NCBI RefSeq assembly: GCF_032362555.1
Contig: NC_083536.1
Location: 7,130,001 to 7,194,000, forward strand
Length of the DNA stretch: 64,000 nucleotides
Direction of reading: 5' to 3'
Source: Amyelois transitella
Taxonomy: Eukaryota > Arthropoda > Insecta > Lepidoptera > Pyralidae
Under the pieces are notes generated by a model, which was not told the DNA's origin, ran no database searches, and saw nothing but the letters and a program-made list of their open reading frames with translations. Shown piece by piece: positions 1-9,644 of this stretch. Position numbers and translations under genes: made by a program. Every line of letters starts with the position of its first letter. Within the stretch, counting starts at the first letter, position 1.

Positions 1-1343
1 TATGATTTTCTAAATTTCGGCCGAAAACCACTATATCATCTAAATACACGAAGCATTTTTCGTACGTTAAACCTGACATAGCTAATGTTATCATTCTGCT
101 AAATGCACCTGGGCTAATTTTTAGACCCATAGGTAATCGAGTCATTTGATACTGGCCTGAGCAAAACGCTGTAAATTTTCTTGATTCTTTTTCGAGTTCC
201 TGTTGGTAATAACCAGAAAAAAGATCTAAATGACTGAAATAAATAGAACCAGATAAGGAATCTAATATTTCGGTTATGTTAGGCAGAGGGAATTTATCAT
301 CCTGGATCCTGTCATTAAGTTTTCTGTAATCAATAACAAGGCGCCATTTCTTTTCGCCCGATGGATCAACTTTCTTTGGTACTAATAATACGGGACTAGA
401 CCATTCACTTCTTGTTGGTTCTATTATTCCATCCTTTAACATTTTATCTATTTGTTTATCTAATTCTTTTTTTTGTGTTTGTGGCAACCTATAATTTTTT
501 GTATATACTGGATCAATATTTGGTTTTAATTGTATCGACTGTTTACATAATGTTGTGACGGTTAATTTATCATTTGGTAATTGAAAAACATCGGCGTATT
601 TGGCACATATTTTATTTAATTCCTTTTTTTCTTCCGTATTTAAATGATTGAAATTCAACTGAGTAAACAACGTTTTAACTCTATCAGCATTAATTTCATT
701 AGGTTTTTCGAATTTGCAATAATTGTAATCATCAAGGTCGTGTACTGTGGTATTTATTTTGTCTAATTTTATTTCTTTATTCGTAGTATTTAAAATTAAG
801 ATAGGTATTTTTCCATCAATAGGTTTGGCAATAGTGCTAGCGATAAATACTCCTTCATTTAATTCTTTAGCACAAACTACACAATCTTTATTTATGTTAC
901 ATCTCACATATACAATAGATTCTGAACGTGGTGTTAATGTGTAACATGACTTATTCTTTAATTTTAACGTTATTAATTTGCGATTATTCAATGCAATCGA
1001 AATTGTATCTGTTTCATAATTAAGTATGGCTTTATTTTTGTATAAGAAATCATGTCCAAGAATGCCTGTTGTAATACATGGTAAGGAATTGAAAACATAA
1101 ACCTTTTGAGTAATAACGTCATTCCCTAATTGTAATCGTAAATAAGTATATCCTATTGCTTTTATATTACCTCCAATTCCACAGATTTGTAAATCACTAA
1201 AATGCATTTTTATGTTATGTTTCTTAATATATTCATATTTAATTGCTGATATCGTGGCTCCTGAGTCAATCAACCAAGTGTTTAAGTTACCATTACAATA
1301 TAACTCTATAGTCATTGAATTGCCGACTGTAAATATGTGATTA
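1..1343 (-). CDS. Ty3/412-like pol, protease and RT (partial)
   Basis: This is the start of the polyprotein that makes protease and reverse transcriptase for an LTR retrotransposon; it runs off the left edge. The protease active site DSGA is encoded at 1256-1267, preceded by a hydrophobic stretch as in retroviral aspartic proteases. Further left the frame is open through typical Ty3 RT text: a VIDYRKLN block, an HLDLFSGYYQ block, an LPMGLKISPGAF block, and the catalytic VYLDDIVVFG motif at the edge. The pol frame is +1 relative to gag; a TTTTTTC run and an in-frame ATG lie at about 1350-1365, so it could be reached by frameshifting or reinitiation. RNase H and integrase would lie outside the window. 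The tRNA-Arg-type primer site and two small upstream ORFs favour the 412/mdg1 group. Confidence 0.88.
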
Positions 1344-2557
1344 TTATTCACGAAAAAACTCATCAAGTTGTAAATTCTCTTCACTATTTATATTACCTGA
1401 TGTACTACTAAGCATGTTAATATTTCCCGTATTTTTATATGTATTTTGATGATTGCTCCTATTGTTTTGATATCTATTGATACCTCTATTAATACCTCTA
1501 TTGTATCCACTTGAAGTATTTCTTCCCCGGAAACTTTTTGATGCGTTATAACCTCGTTGAAATTTCTGGTTATAGCGCATATTATTACTGTTATTTCGAT
1601 TTGTAGTAGTATTGAATGTCTTATAATAATTTCCCCTGAAATTACCTCTCTGTTGATTATTGCCTACTGCATGACGATAGGTTCCTCTATGTGTGTTATT
1701 ACGATAGAATAAACTTACACCTTCAGGTGCTCCTGGTGCAGTTGTTTCTTCATCTACTGCTGCCTGAATGGCATCTTTAAGGGAGTCAAAATTTCTAGCT
1801 GCGATTATGGTGCTAATCCTACGATTTCGCAACCCATCAGCAAATTTTTTAATTGCCATTTTCTCATTAATTGCTCTTAATGTTTTATAGTCATCGGAAT
1901 TACCATTGGCTTGTGCAATTGTTAATTTAACGAAAAGTTCCGATAATTCTTGTCCAAATTCGGAAATAGATACACTATTTTGTCTTGCGTTATGTAATTT
2001 TGTTTGTACTGCGTTAGCACTTTTTTTGCAAGTAAATTACTCTTCATATCATTCAACAATGCGACAATAGTAGGATAGTCATTATTTAGTTTTAGTTTCG
2101 CGGATTGTGTTAACCTGCTTTTTAAAATAAATTGTATCAATTTTGATATACACTCCGGTTTAGTTAACATTGAGCTATAGTACTCAATATTATCAATTAA
2201 TTGTTGAATAGCTTTTTCATCCTCTGTCATTACAGGTATTAATCCTAAAGCTGTTTTAATATTAAAAGTTTCCATGTCTTCTTGATTCTTTTCAGTAAAT
2301 AAATTTTTAATGTTATCATATAAATCTATGTATATTGCACTTACTTTATTAATGTTTTTTACTACTTTTTCGTCAATAGTACCAGATTTTATAAGATCAC
2401 TATAATTTTTAATTAATTCATTAAATTTTAAATAATTTTGTTCCACGTCTTTAATTTTTATCTCTAAATTCTGAGTTTTACGTCGTGCTGGTCCCAATTT
2501 AATTAAATACGTTCTAATATCTTTTAACCCTTCAATTAACTGTTCTATATCTGCCAT
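1344..2557 (-). pseudogene. 412/mdg1-like gag, one frameshift
   Basis: This encodes the structural Gag protein of the same LTR element, about 400 residues. The N-terminal two thirds (start ATG at 2557) is helical and charged. The C-terminal third, from 1859 down, is very rich in Asn, Arg, Tyr and Gly and has no CCHC knuckle; this fits the basic nucleic-acid-binding tail of 412-type Gags. The frame breaks once near 2018-2028, at an A-rich run: upstream the protein reads to a Lys-Lys pair, and the natural continuation (LHNARQNSVSISEFGQELSE) is in the next frame and joins the lower ORF. A single-base indel, real or a sequencing error, is enough to explain it. The gene ends at 1344, just before the protease frame. 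Confidence 0.78.
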
Positions 2558-2699
2558 AGATCTTACTCACTTTTATAAAGTAAATTGATGATACATAATA
2601 TAAGAACATAATTAATGAATATAAAGGCTAGTTAATATACTTACAATTTATATCACCTAGAGTCCATAGGTGCACTTTTCACACGCACTTTAACACTTT

Positions 2700-3020
2700 T
2701 CACCACTCAGCATATGTGCTGTCTCTTTCCCACACGATTTTCCATATAAATAATAACTTTCCCTCGTAGATTACGGACATCTGGGCTATACCTTTAGTCC
2801 CATCTTCAAACTCTACGTCCAATAGTCTAGAAATATCCGCAAATATTTTTGCTGTCATATTCTCGGGACTCCACCGATAGTGACCTTTTTGTCCTTCCAC
2901 ATATGTTACTATCGCTGTGCGCCCTTCTTCCTTGGTAACGTTTGTGCCTTGACAAAAGAGATTATACGACTCACACAATATCTTTATTTCTTCTTCTACG
3001 GCCTTAATGTATCTTTCCAT
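2700..3020 (-). CDS. small ORF B upstream of gag (106 aa)
   Basis: This encodes a 106-residue acidic, soluble-looking protein with no transmembrane segment. I do not recognise a domain. It contains several aromatic residues and a central stretch that could be beta-rich (IAQMSVIYEGKLLFIWKIVW). Its ATG (3020-3018) begins one base after the TAA stop of the neighbouring small ORF (TAAAATG), so the two look translationally coupled. It lies between the primer-binding site and gag of the 412/mdg1-like element. From memory, 412 and mdg1 of Drosophila also carry small ORFs of unknown function in this leader, but I cannot confirm homology here. It is intact, which is notable because the neighbouring gag has a frameshift. 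Confidence 0.6.
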   Translation of the reverse strand: MERYIKAVEEEIKILCESYNLFCQGTNVTKEEGRTAIVTYVEGQKGHYRWSPENMTAKIFADISRLLDVEFEDGTKGIAQMSVIYEGKLLFIWKIVWERDSTYAEW

Positions 3021-3021
3021 T

Positions 3022-3285
3022 TTAGTTTCTTACTTGTTGTTTAAATATTTCTCCCTGTGCACGTTTCTCAATTCTTTTGTTTAAACAGGTATTGATATAA
3101 CGAATCAATACAAAAATGATAATTAGAAATCCAGCAACTACCACAATACAGAGGTATAAATTTATATTATTAAGTCCTTGGCTTAAATAATGTTGCTCAA
3201 TTAAATTGTTTTTTCCCAATTGAGTATAAATCTCGGGAGGTGTGCTAGAGGCAGGCGGGACTGGAGCAGTTTGATGATTCCCCAT
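3022..3285 (-). CDS. small ORF A: myristoylated-like single-pass membrane protein (87 aa)
   Basis: This 87-residue ORF starts MGNHQTAP. Gly2, Asn3, Thr6 and Ala7 fit the N-myristoylation consensus. A Pro-rich stretch follows, then one strong hydrophobic segment at about residues 44-64 (LCIVVVAGFLIIIFVLIRYI), then a basic tail (KRIEKRAQ) consistent with an inside-positive membrane anchor. It is the first ORF after the primer-binding site and reads straight into the next small ORF (TAAAATG). The function is unknown; membrane tethering is an inference. It could be a membrane-targeting accessory protein of the retroelement. I see no cysteine cluster or glycosylation pattern that would make it an envelope. 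Confidence 0.6.
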   Translation of the reverse strand: MGNHQTAPVPPASSTPPEIYTQLGKNNLIEQHYLSQGLNNINLYLCIVVVAGFLIIIFVLIRYINTCLNKRIEKRAQGEIFKQQVRN

Positions 3286-3376
3286 CGTAAATTACATATC
3301 GAGATAGATTGGAATTTAGTCGTATACTATATTTGGAAGGTCCTCTCAGATTCGAGCTAAGTAACTGGACGCGCGC

Positions 3377-3394
3377 GCACTGGCAGGGTCGCCA
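3377..3394 (-). promoter_or_regulatory. primer-binding site, tRNA-Arg type
   Basis: Read on the minus strand the sequence is TGGCGACCCTGCCAGTGC, directly after the CA end of the LTR. It resembles the TGGCGACC-type tRNA-Arg primer site used by 412/mdg1 elements. Minus-strand DNA synthesis of the element would start here. Confidence 0.65.
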
Positions 3395-3733
3395 TGTGTT
3401 GATGGGTGATCGGGACACAAGTAAAACAAGTACGAGCTGTGTTGTAACTAACTTTTATTTGATTATAAGGGAACTTATATACTAGTAATACACGTCACCC
3501 TCCTAAGTGGGTGGTTGGATGTTTACATTTAATAATAAAATAAAATATTAATTCAAATAGCGGTGCCTCAAAAGAGTACCTAACATTCCGATGTACGGAT
3601 CTTAAATATAAACAATAATGTTTTATCAACTATGCCTTATAAGGACTTGCATGCATTCCAAACTATGACATCATAATATAACCAATGTCTTTAATATTTA
3701 ATTTATTATATCTTAAGTGATACCTATACTACA
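3395..3733 (-). repeat. 5' LTR of the 412/mdg1-like element
   Basis: On the minus strand the repeat begins TGTAGTATAGG and ends CATCAACACA, giving TG...CA termini, and is followed at once by the primer-binding site. It holds an AATAAA near 3456. Its length is about 339 bp. Its outer edge abuts the coding end of the Jockey-type RT, whose stop codon (3729-3731) is supplied by LTR bases. The LTR element therefore inserted into, and truncated, the Jockey-type ORF2. The partner LTR lies outside the window, so the target duplication cannot be checked. Confidence 0.7.
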
Positions 3734-5118
3734 CTACCAGTGGGTTCGGGTGGGAGGGCGCTCGCTCAAAGAAACGTTGGGACGTTTCTTTGAAGTAACG
3801 AATTATCGATGGGATTTCCAGTTCCCTGTGGAGATCACTCATTCTGGTGTACCGGGGGGCCCCGGTAGCCTTCCGGAGGAATCTATTTTGTATGCGTTGA
3901 AGCAATACAATGTTGGATTTTGCCGCGTGCGCAAAACACACGCTGGCAAAAGAGAGGACGGGGCGGATGCACAACTTGTATAATGTCAGTTTATTTCTAA
4001 ACGACATTTTTGGGTTGACGATCATGGGGCTGAGCTTGTAGAGGTACAAGGCAGCTCTGTTTTTGACGCGTTTGATATGAGGACCAAACGTCATGCGACT
4101 GTCTAGGGTGACTCCTAAATATTTGGCTTGTTTGGCCCAGGGGATGGGCCTGCCATGAATCTGTAGGGTGCCAACGATCGGCGTTGAGCCTCCCCGGCGG
4201 GGTCTCGTGGTGATGTTGGGGTCCCTTGAAAAGTACACTGCTGTACTCTTCGTGGGGTTTACCTCGATCCTCCATAGACGGAACCACTCCTCCAGAGCCT
4301 TGATGGCCTGTTGGAGTCGTTTCACTATGGTGGTCGATTGTTTGTGGGAGGAGTAGAGAGCCGTATCGTCAGCGTAGAGCGCTACTTCCACATTCGGGGT
4401 TCGCGGAAAGTCGCTAGTGTATAGCGAGTATAGGGTCGGGGATAGCACGGATCCTTGCGGGACTCCGGCTCGGATGGGGCGGGGCGACGAGAGACAGCCC
4501 TCCAGACGGTAGCGGAACGAGCGGTTTGACAAAAAGTCTCGTAAGATGCGCACGAGAGAGGATGGCAGCCCCATGCGAACAAGTTTGAAAATCAAACCTT
4601 GGTGCCATACTTTGTCAAATGCCGTGGCCACGTCGAAGAAGACCGATCCCGTTTTCCAGCCCCTGTTTTTATTGTAGAGGATGTGCTCCGTGAGGCGGTG
4701 CACCTGTTGGACGCACGAGTGTTTGGCCCTAAAGCCAAATTGCTCGTCGGGGATGAGGCTTTTAGACTCTATGTAGTCCTTCAGCCGAGCGAGTATAATG
4801 CGCTCGAAGATCTTGCCCATGGTGTTGAGCAAGCTTATGGGACGATAGGAGGATGGATTAGCCGGGTCCTTACCCGGCTTGGGGATACCAATGACTGTTG
4901 CGCTTTTCCATGCGTTAGGAAAAGTGCAGTTTTCCAAAGCAGCATTGAAGATGCATACTAAGAGAATCAAGAGGGATTGGGGAAGGCGTTTGAGAACGTT
5001 ATTAGAGATGCCGTCGGCTCCGGGGGCCTTTCGGGGTTTATAGGATTTTATGATTTCCTCGACTTCGTCGAGAGTGGTGGGGCGGAGGGAAATGTCCGGG
5101 AGGGGCTCGTCAGAGTTA
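3729..5118 (-). pseudogene. Jockey-type ORF2, RT C-terminal part
   Basis: This encodes the palm and thumb of the reverse transcriptase and part of the C-terminal domain. It contains the finger motif KAPGADGISN, the YRPISLLNTMGKIFERI block, the FDVATAFDKVWH block, the GVPQGSVLSPTLYSLY block and the catalytic YADD (4364-4375). It reads through from the Harbinger insertion point without a stop. The last residues (NPLVV) run into the inserted LTR, which supplies the stop, so the normal C-terminus and 3' UTR are lost. Loss of the 3' UTR means the copy is unlikely to be recognised for retrotransposition even apart from the Harbinger insertion. Confidence 0.85.
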
Positions 5119-5146
5119 CACCCCTTTCACACGGCAGTCCAGTTTT
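5119..5146 (+). repeat. left terminal inverted repeat of Harbinger A
   Basis: It begins CACCCCTTTCACACGGCA and pairs with the right terminus at 8314-8341. The TTA target duplication lies immediately outside (5116-5118). Confidence 0.9.
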
Positions 5147-5513
5147 TTACAGGATCCCGTTTTCTACAGGATCCCGTTTGATGGCGAATGTGTTTATATG
5201 CTAGCGTTCACACGAGCATCCCGCATGCGGGATCCTGCAAAAAACCGATCCGGTCGAATTGTGCCATTCGGTTTTGTCACTAGAAACTGGATCCGTAGTC
5301 CAGTAAAAAGCGGGATCCCGTTTAATCACACATATATTTCAATAGCAATCTTCACACGGCTTCCTGCATGCGGTTTTTTGCTGGACACTGTTTTTAGCGG
5401 GATAGTGGAGTGGTGGCAGCCCCCGCCCCGCGCCCGCCGCGTCACCCGCACATGTGTAGCGCTCGCGCATTGCTCTTTTGCGCGGCGCCGAGATTGCTGT
5501 GTTTCGTCGAAAA

Positions 5514-7769
5514 ATGTCGCAAACAAATATTGATCCCGAACTTCTTATTACACTAATTGAAATTAGGCCTATATTATGGGATAAAACGCTGGAAAATTAT
5601 AAAGATAACAACTTGCGAACTGCAGCATGGCGCGAAGTTTGCATTGTTTTGAGAGAAGACTTTCAAGAACTTGAGGAAAAAGAAAGACAAAGCTATGGTA
5701 AGTTTTTATATTTATTTCGTTTATCCTTGTATTGCTTCGTCTTGCCAAGGTACAGCTCCCACTTCAGAAACAAAATAATTTGTGAACTCTGTTCGTATTG
5801 TGTTAGCACAGCGTCCACCTCGTGTATTTGGCTCATTACGTACGTTTTCCAAAGATATCGTTGAATCGTTGCTGTCAATGTTCGCATATGAACTTTCATT
5901 ATGCATGATATAGTTATGAAGCACGGCGCAAGTTTTAACTATCGAGATAGCTGTACTGGTGCTTACGTCCAATGGACGATGAAATATTCGCCATTTATTT
6001 GCCAATATTCCAAACGCGCACTCCACATAACGTCTGGCTCTTGTTAATCGATAGTTAAATATCCTTTTATTTTTATCTAAATGAGTTCCTCCATAGGGTC
6101 TCAACAGATTATAATGCAAACCAAATGCTTCATCACCCACTATCACAAATGGAACACGTGATTCCAAACCTGTAAAGAGAGGACGAGCTTCTGGTAAATC
6201 TAAACTGCCATCATTTAATCTTTTCCAGAAAGTAGATTCTTTGAATATAGAGGAGTCGCATTCTTTGCCATAAGAGCCTACGCTGATATAGGTGAATCTA
6301 TAATTCGAATCCACTACCGCTAGCAATACAATGGAAAAAAAATTCTTGTAATTCATGTACATAGAACCGCTGTGACTTGGTTTCTTCATTCTTATGTGCT
6401 TCCCATCAACTGCACCAATGCAGTGAGGAAAGTTAGCTTTATTATAAAATGCGTCAGCAATTTGTTCCCACTCATATTTTGTGTCGGGCAATTTCATAAA
6501 CTCCTGATGCAAATTATTCCATATGACGTTTGTTACTTCTACTATTATTGAGTTGATTGTTGAGACTCCCACTCGATATGCGTAATGCAAATCCATGTAC
6601 GAACACCCAGATGCCAAGTACCTGCAAATTAAAAACATATATAGTGTTATTATAATAAAGTTAAACACATATTTAAAAAAATCACTATGTACGTTTTTTA
6701 AACATTGTGTTAAAAACGTCAGTTAAACTTTTTTGTAATAACCCTGTAATATTTTTTAACATTACGTACAACTAAATTTCCAGCAGAGGTATTCTGTTAT
6801 TTTTTGGGATCGAACTCGCTTCGAATAGATAATGCTATTGGTCGAGCGAGAGAACTTTATTTATTTTTAAATACAAAATACAAATTTTCAACCAATATCG
6901 TTAGTTATTTGCATATATTTATAATTTATTATTATATATTAAAATGTTAATAATTATGAGATATTTTAATATATCACAATAAAATATAAATGTATTATTG
7001 AAATTTGAAAAAATAGCAGAATACCTAATACTGGAGCTGTTGAAGGTTCTTTCTCCGCCCTTATTTATAATTTATGTTTTCTTTTTCAGCTAAAATGGTC
7101 GTTAAAAAATGGAATCAGATAAGAGACAGCTGGAAGAGGAGTTTAAATGCGAAAAAGAAAATAAATAAATCTGGATCTGCTGCAGTTAATACCAAAAAAT
7201 ACTGTTATCACGACCAGTTGTTGTTTTTAAAAAAAAATATGGATCCGGCTGAAACACAAGACAGTGGCGGTAACAAAGCTGCAGATATTGAAGAGGGTGA
7301 TACGGAAAATCCTATCCAAAATGAAGAAAGTGAAAATGAACCTATTATCGGAAGTCCAGGACAAGAAAATCCTGCAGGTGGTGCTAAACGACTTAAGAGA
7401 AGTGTACTACCAAGGCAGAGACTTTCTGTAATGGATCAAAAAATGGCGAGTTTCATTGATCACCAGATGAAAAGTCAGCCGAATACGCAGAATGAAGATC
7501 GTAACTTGTCATTTTTTAAAAGTTTACTTCCTACACTAGCTTCACTCAACGATGATCAAATATTACAATTTCAAGCAGGTGTTATAAGTTTGTTGCAAAA
7601 TATAAAAAGCCGCAATTTTAACCAATGGTCCTCTCAACAACCATCTACTTTTAACAACTCTTATCAATCAGCAGGTTATTTCACACCGCATTACAGCGTT
7701 CAGTCATCGCCATCTGCACAATCAGTTGAATCGCAGAGCTCTGATTTTCCGGATTTCACTAATATTTAA
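5514..7769 (+). CDS. Harbinger A MADF/BESS-type DNA-binding protein (2 exons, 287 aa)
   Basis: This is the accessory DNA-binding protein expected to help the transposase find element ends and enter the nucleus. Exon 1 is 5514-5697 (donor GTAAGT) and exon 2 is 7090-7769 (acceptor TTTTTCAG); joining them keeps the frame. The MADF domain (about residues 8-95) runs across the junction: LITLIEIRPILW, then AAWREVCIVL, then KKWNQIRDSWKRSL and YCYHDQLLFL. A charged, Ser-rich middle follows. A BESS-like helix (SFFKSLLPTLASLNDDQILQ, about residue 200) precedes a Ser/Gln-rich tail. The intron contains the main transposase exon on the other strand. No damage is visible. Confidence 0.85.
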
Positions 7770-8149
7770 TTAATATTAACGATCATCTTGTGAAAATATC
7801 ATACATACATAACTTATTGTGTTTGGTAATAAATATTAAACTTTAAATATGTATTTCATTCTTACCTTAAACATATTGCTAACTTTTCTTCAGGTGTGAT
7901 GCTTTTTCTCATATTTGTATCATGTTTTTTTAAATCTTCATTCACCCTTTTTAAAAGATCGTCAAATGTGGTCATACTCATTCTAAAATAATTGAAAAAT
8001 TTTGACTCATCTCTTCTCAAATCGCTCATAAGATTCCGAAAAATACCCAAATTCGAGCGTTGTGTCAGAATAGGATGAACCCAGAATCTTCTATTTCGCT
8101 GCCGACGCCGATAATACCAATAGAAAATTAGGAAAGTATTTACGTCCAT
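5721..8149 (-). CDS. Harbinger A transposase, DDE_Tnp_4 type (2 exons, 394 aa)
   Basis: This catalyses excision and insertion of the Harbinger element. Exon 1 is 8149-7866 (donor AAG/GTAAG on the minus strand) and exon 2 is 6621-5721 (acceptor TTTGCAG); the splice restores an Arg codon and one frame of 394 residues. Catalytic residues are visible: D167 in GAVDGKHI, D258 in IVGDEAFGL and E295 in RRYVECAFGILANKWR, as in HARBI1-type enzymes. The first exon gives the N-terminal helical region (SKFFNYFRMSMTTFDDLL). The 1.2-kb intron holds exon 2 of the MADF gene on the opposite strand. It looks intact. Confidence 0.9.
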
Positions 8150-8313
8150 TTCACCTGATAACCGGCGTAGGAATGGTAAAAAAACAGGATGCAACCGTGT
8201 TCATACGGCAGTCTAGTTTTGCGGAACCAGCTTTTTACTGAATCCTGCAAAACTGAACTGCCATGTGAACACAGCGTCCAGTTTAGCAGGATACCGTAAA
8301 AAGCCGATCCTGC

Positions 8314-8341
8314 AAAACTGGACTGCCGTGTGAAAGGGGCT
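8314..8341 (-). repeat. right terminal inverted repeat of Harbinger A
   Basis: Its reverse complement begins AGCCCCTTTCACACGGCA, matching the left terminus except at the first two bases. The TTA duplication follows at 8342-8344. Confidence 0.9.
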
Positions 8342-8344
8342 TTA

Positions 8345-9644
8345 GCGGGAGTGAGTGTTTCCGCAACGTTGTTGACCTCTGCGAGATGGCCCGGGTCTAC
8401 CGGCTCGAGACTAGGGGAACATTGCTGCTCCAGGTTGACTGCTAGGCATTCAGCCTTTTCCTCGTCTTCGAAGGCGATCGACCCGTCGGGTCTGTTGAGT
8501 GGGGGAGCTGGCTCGATTCTGTTTGAACGCAGAGTTCGGGTCAGATTCCAGAATGTGGTGTGGGATGGTTGGAACTGTGATAAGGTGTTATCCCATCGTT
8601 CGTTTCTCAGTTCTCGGATTTTCTCCCTCACTTGACGTTGAAGGGAGCGTAATTCGAGTCTGGCGTCCTCGGTGGGGTATGCGTCATAATGTCTCGTTGC
8701 CGCATTCTTACGTCTCAACAAATCGCGTACGTCATCGGGCAACTCCCATCGATGGGTGGGATCCATCGATGCGACTCGCCTGGTGCAGCCTTTTACAGCT
8801 GATTGTAGGTGATTTGTGAGGCGGAGAATAGCGTGGTCTGTCTCGTCAGGGGTGGTGATCCTATCGGGGATGTCATCTAGATCGGGAGACGGCCGGTCGA
8901 GAGCTGCAGAGAGCTTCTTCCAGTCGGTCACCGTTCTATGATGAACAGGTTGCCCGTTGTCAACTGGACCGAGTTGCAAGAGCACCGGGCGATGGTCAGA
9001 TTCGAGTTCGGCTCCAGAGCCACCACCTCGAGGGCGATGTTCTTGATGAGGGCCATGTCGATCACACTCGGAGTGTGGGAGACTATGCGGGGATAGTGAG
9101 TAGGGGCTACGGGAGCGACAACTTCAAAGTCCAACTCGTCCATGAGACGTTGAAGGGCTAATCCATTGGAGCTATCCGTGGCAGAATTGAATAGGATGCT
9201 CTTACTGTTGAAATCGCCGGCTAGAATAGTGGCGTTTCCTAGATCGAATAGTGATTTAAGGTCACTTTCGAGAAGTCTCTTTGCGGGAGGGAGGTAGCAG
9301 GAGGCGATGTTGACCGACTGATGGCCGGTCATGCTCAACCTGAGTATGGAACATTCGATGTTCTCAAGAGTCGGGGGAGGGAGAGGGATGCAATGTAAGC
9401 ATCTTTTGTAATAGATGAGAGTGCCGCCTTTAGGGCCGACTCTATCATTACGAATTACGTTGTAATTAGCAATTCGCGGGGAGCGATTTGCGGGTTTGAG
9501 GAAAGTTTCTTGCACCAAGAGAATGTCGACTTGATGGTCGACGAGGTACTTACTGACATCCTCTCTTTGTTCAGAGAGGCCATCAGCGTTGAAGAACGCC
9601 AAGGTCAGGGAGACTGGTTTAATTCTCCGATTCGAGCTACCCAT
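8345..9644 (-). pseudogene. Jockey-type ORF2, endonuclease and linker
   Basis: This is the N-terminal part of ORF2. The AP-type endonuclease starts at ATG 9644 and shows FFNADGLSEQR, LLVQETFL, the AGDFN motif and, near 8995, the SDHRPVLL motif. The frame shifts by one base near 9000-9010, within the 'EPNS/ELESDH' region, so the SDH motif and the linker are read in a different frame from the N-terminus. The linker continues through the RT N-terminal extension to the Harbinger junction at 8344. The start codon overlaps the ORF1 stop (TAATG). Confidence 0.82.

Larger units (their letters stand above)
5119..8341 (+). mobile_element. PIF/Harbinger transposon A (complete, 3223 bp)
   Basis: Both termini are present: the left end starts CACCCCTTTCACACGGCAG, and the reverse complement of the right end starts AGCCCCTTTCACACGGCAG, a near-perfect terminal inverted repeat of about 26 bp. 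A 3-bp TTA target duplication flanks it (5116-5118 and 8342-8344), typical of the superfamily. Inside are two genes on opposite strands that interlock: a MADF-domain protein (+) and a DDE transposase (-). Subterminal regions carry repeated GGATCC-containing motifs and extra copies of the terminal motif (near 8200 and 8265). It sits in the RT gene of Jockey-type element A. Confidence 0.93.

Noticed and set aside
3022-3285. Envelope protein of the 412-like element
   Set aside because: It is only 87 residues, lies before gag rather than after pol, and has neither a signal peptide nor a Cys pattern of an envelope.
3717-5204. Plus-strand ORFs opposite the Jockey-type RT
   Set aside because: They overlap the RT coding sequence in antisense and show no recognisable domain.
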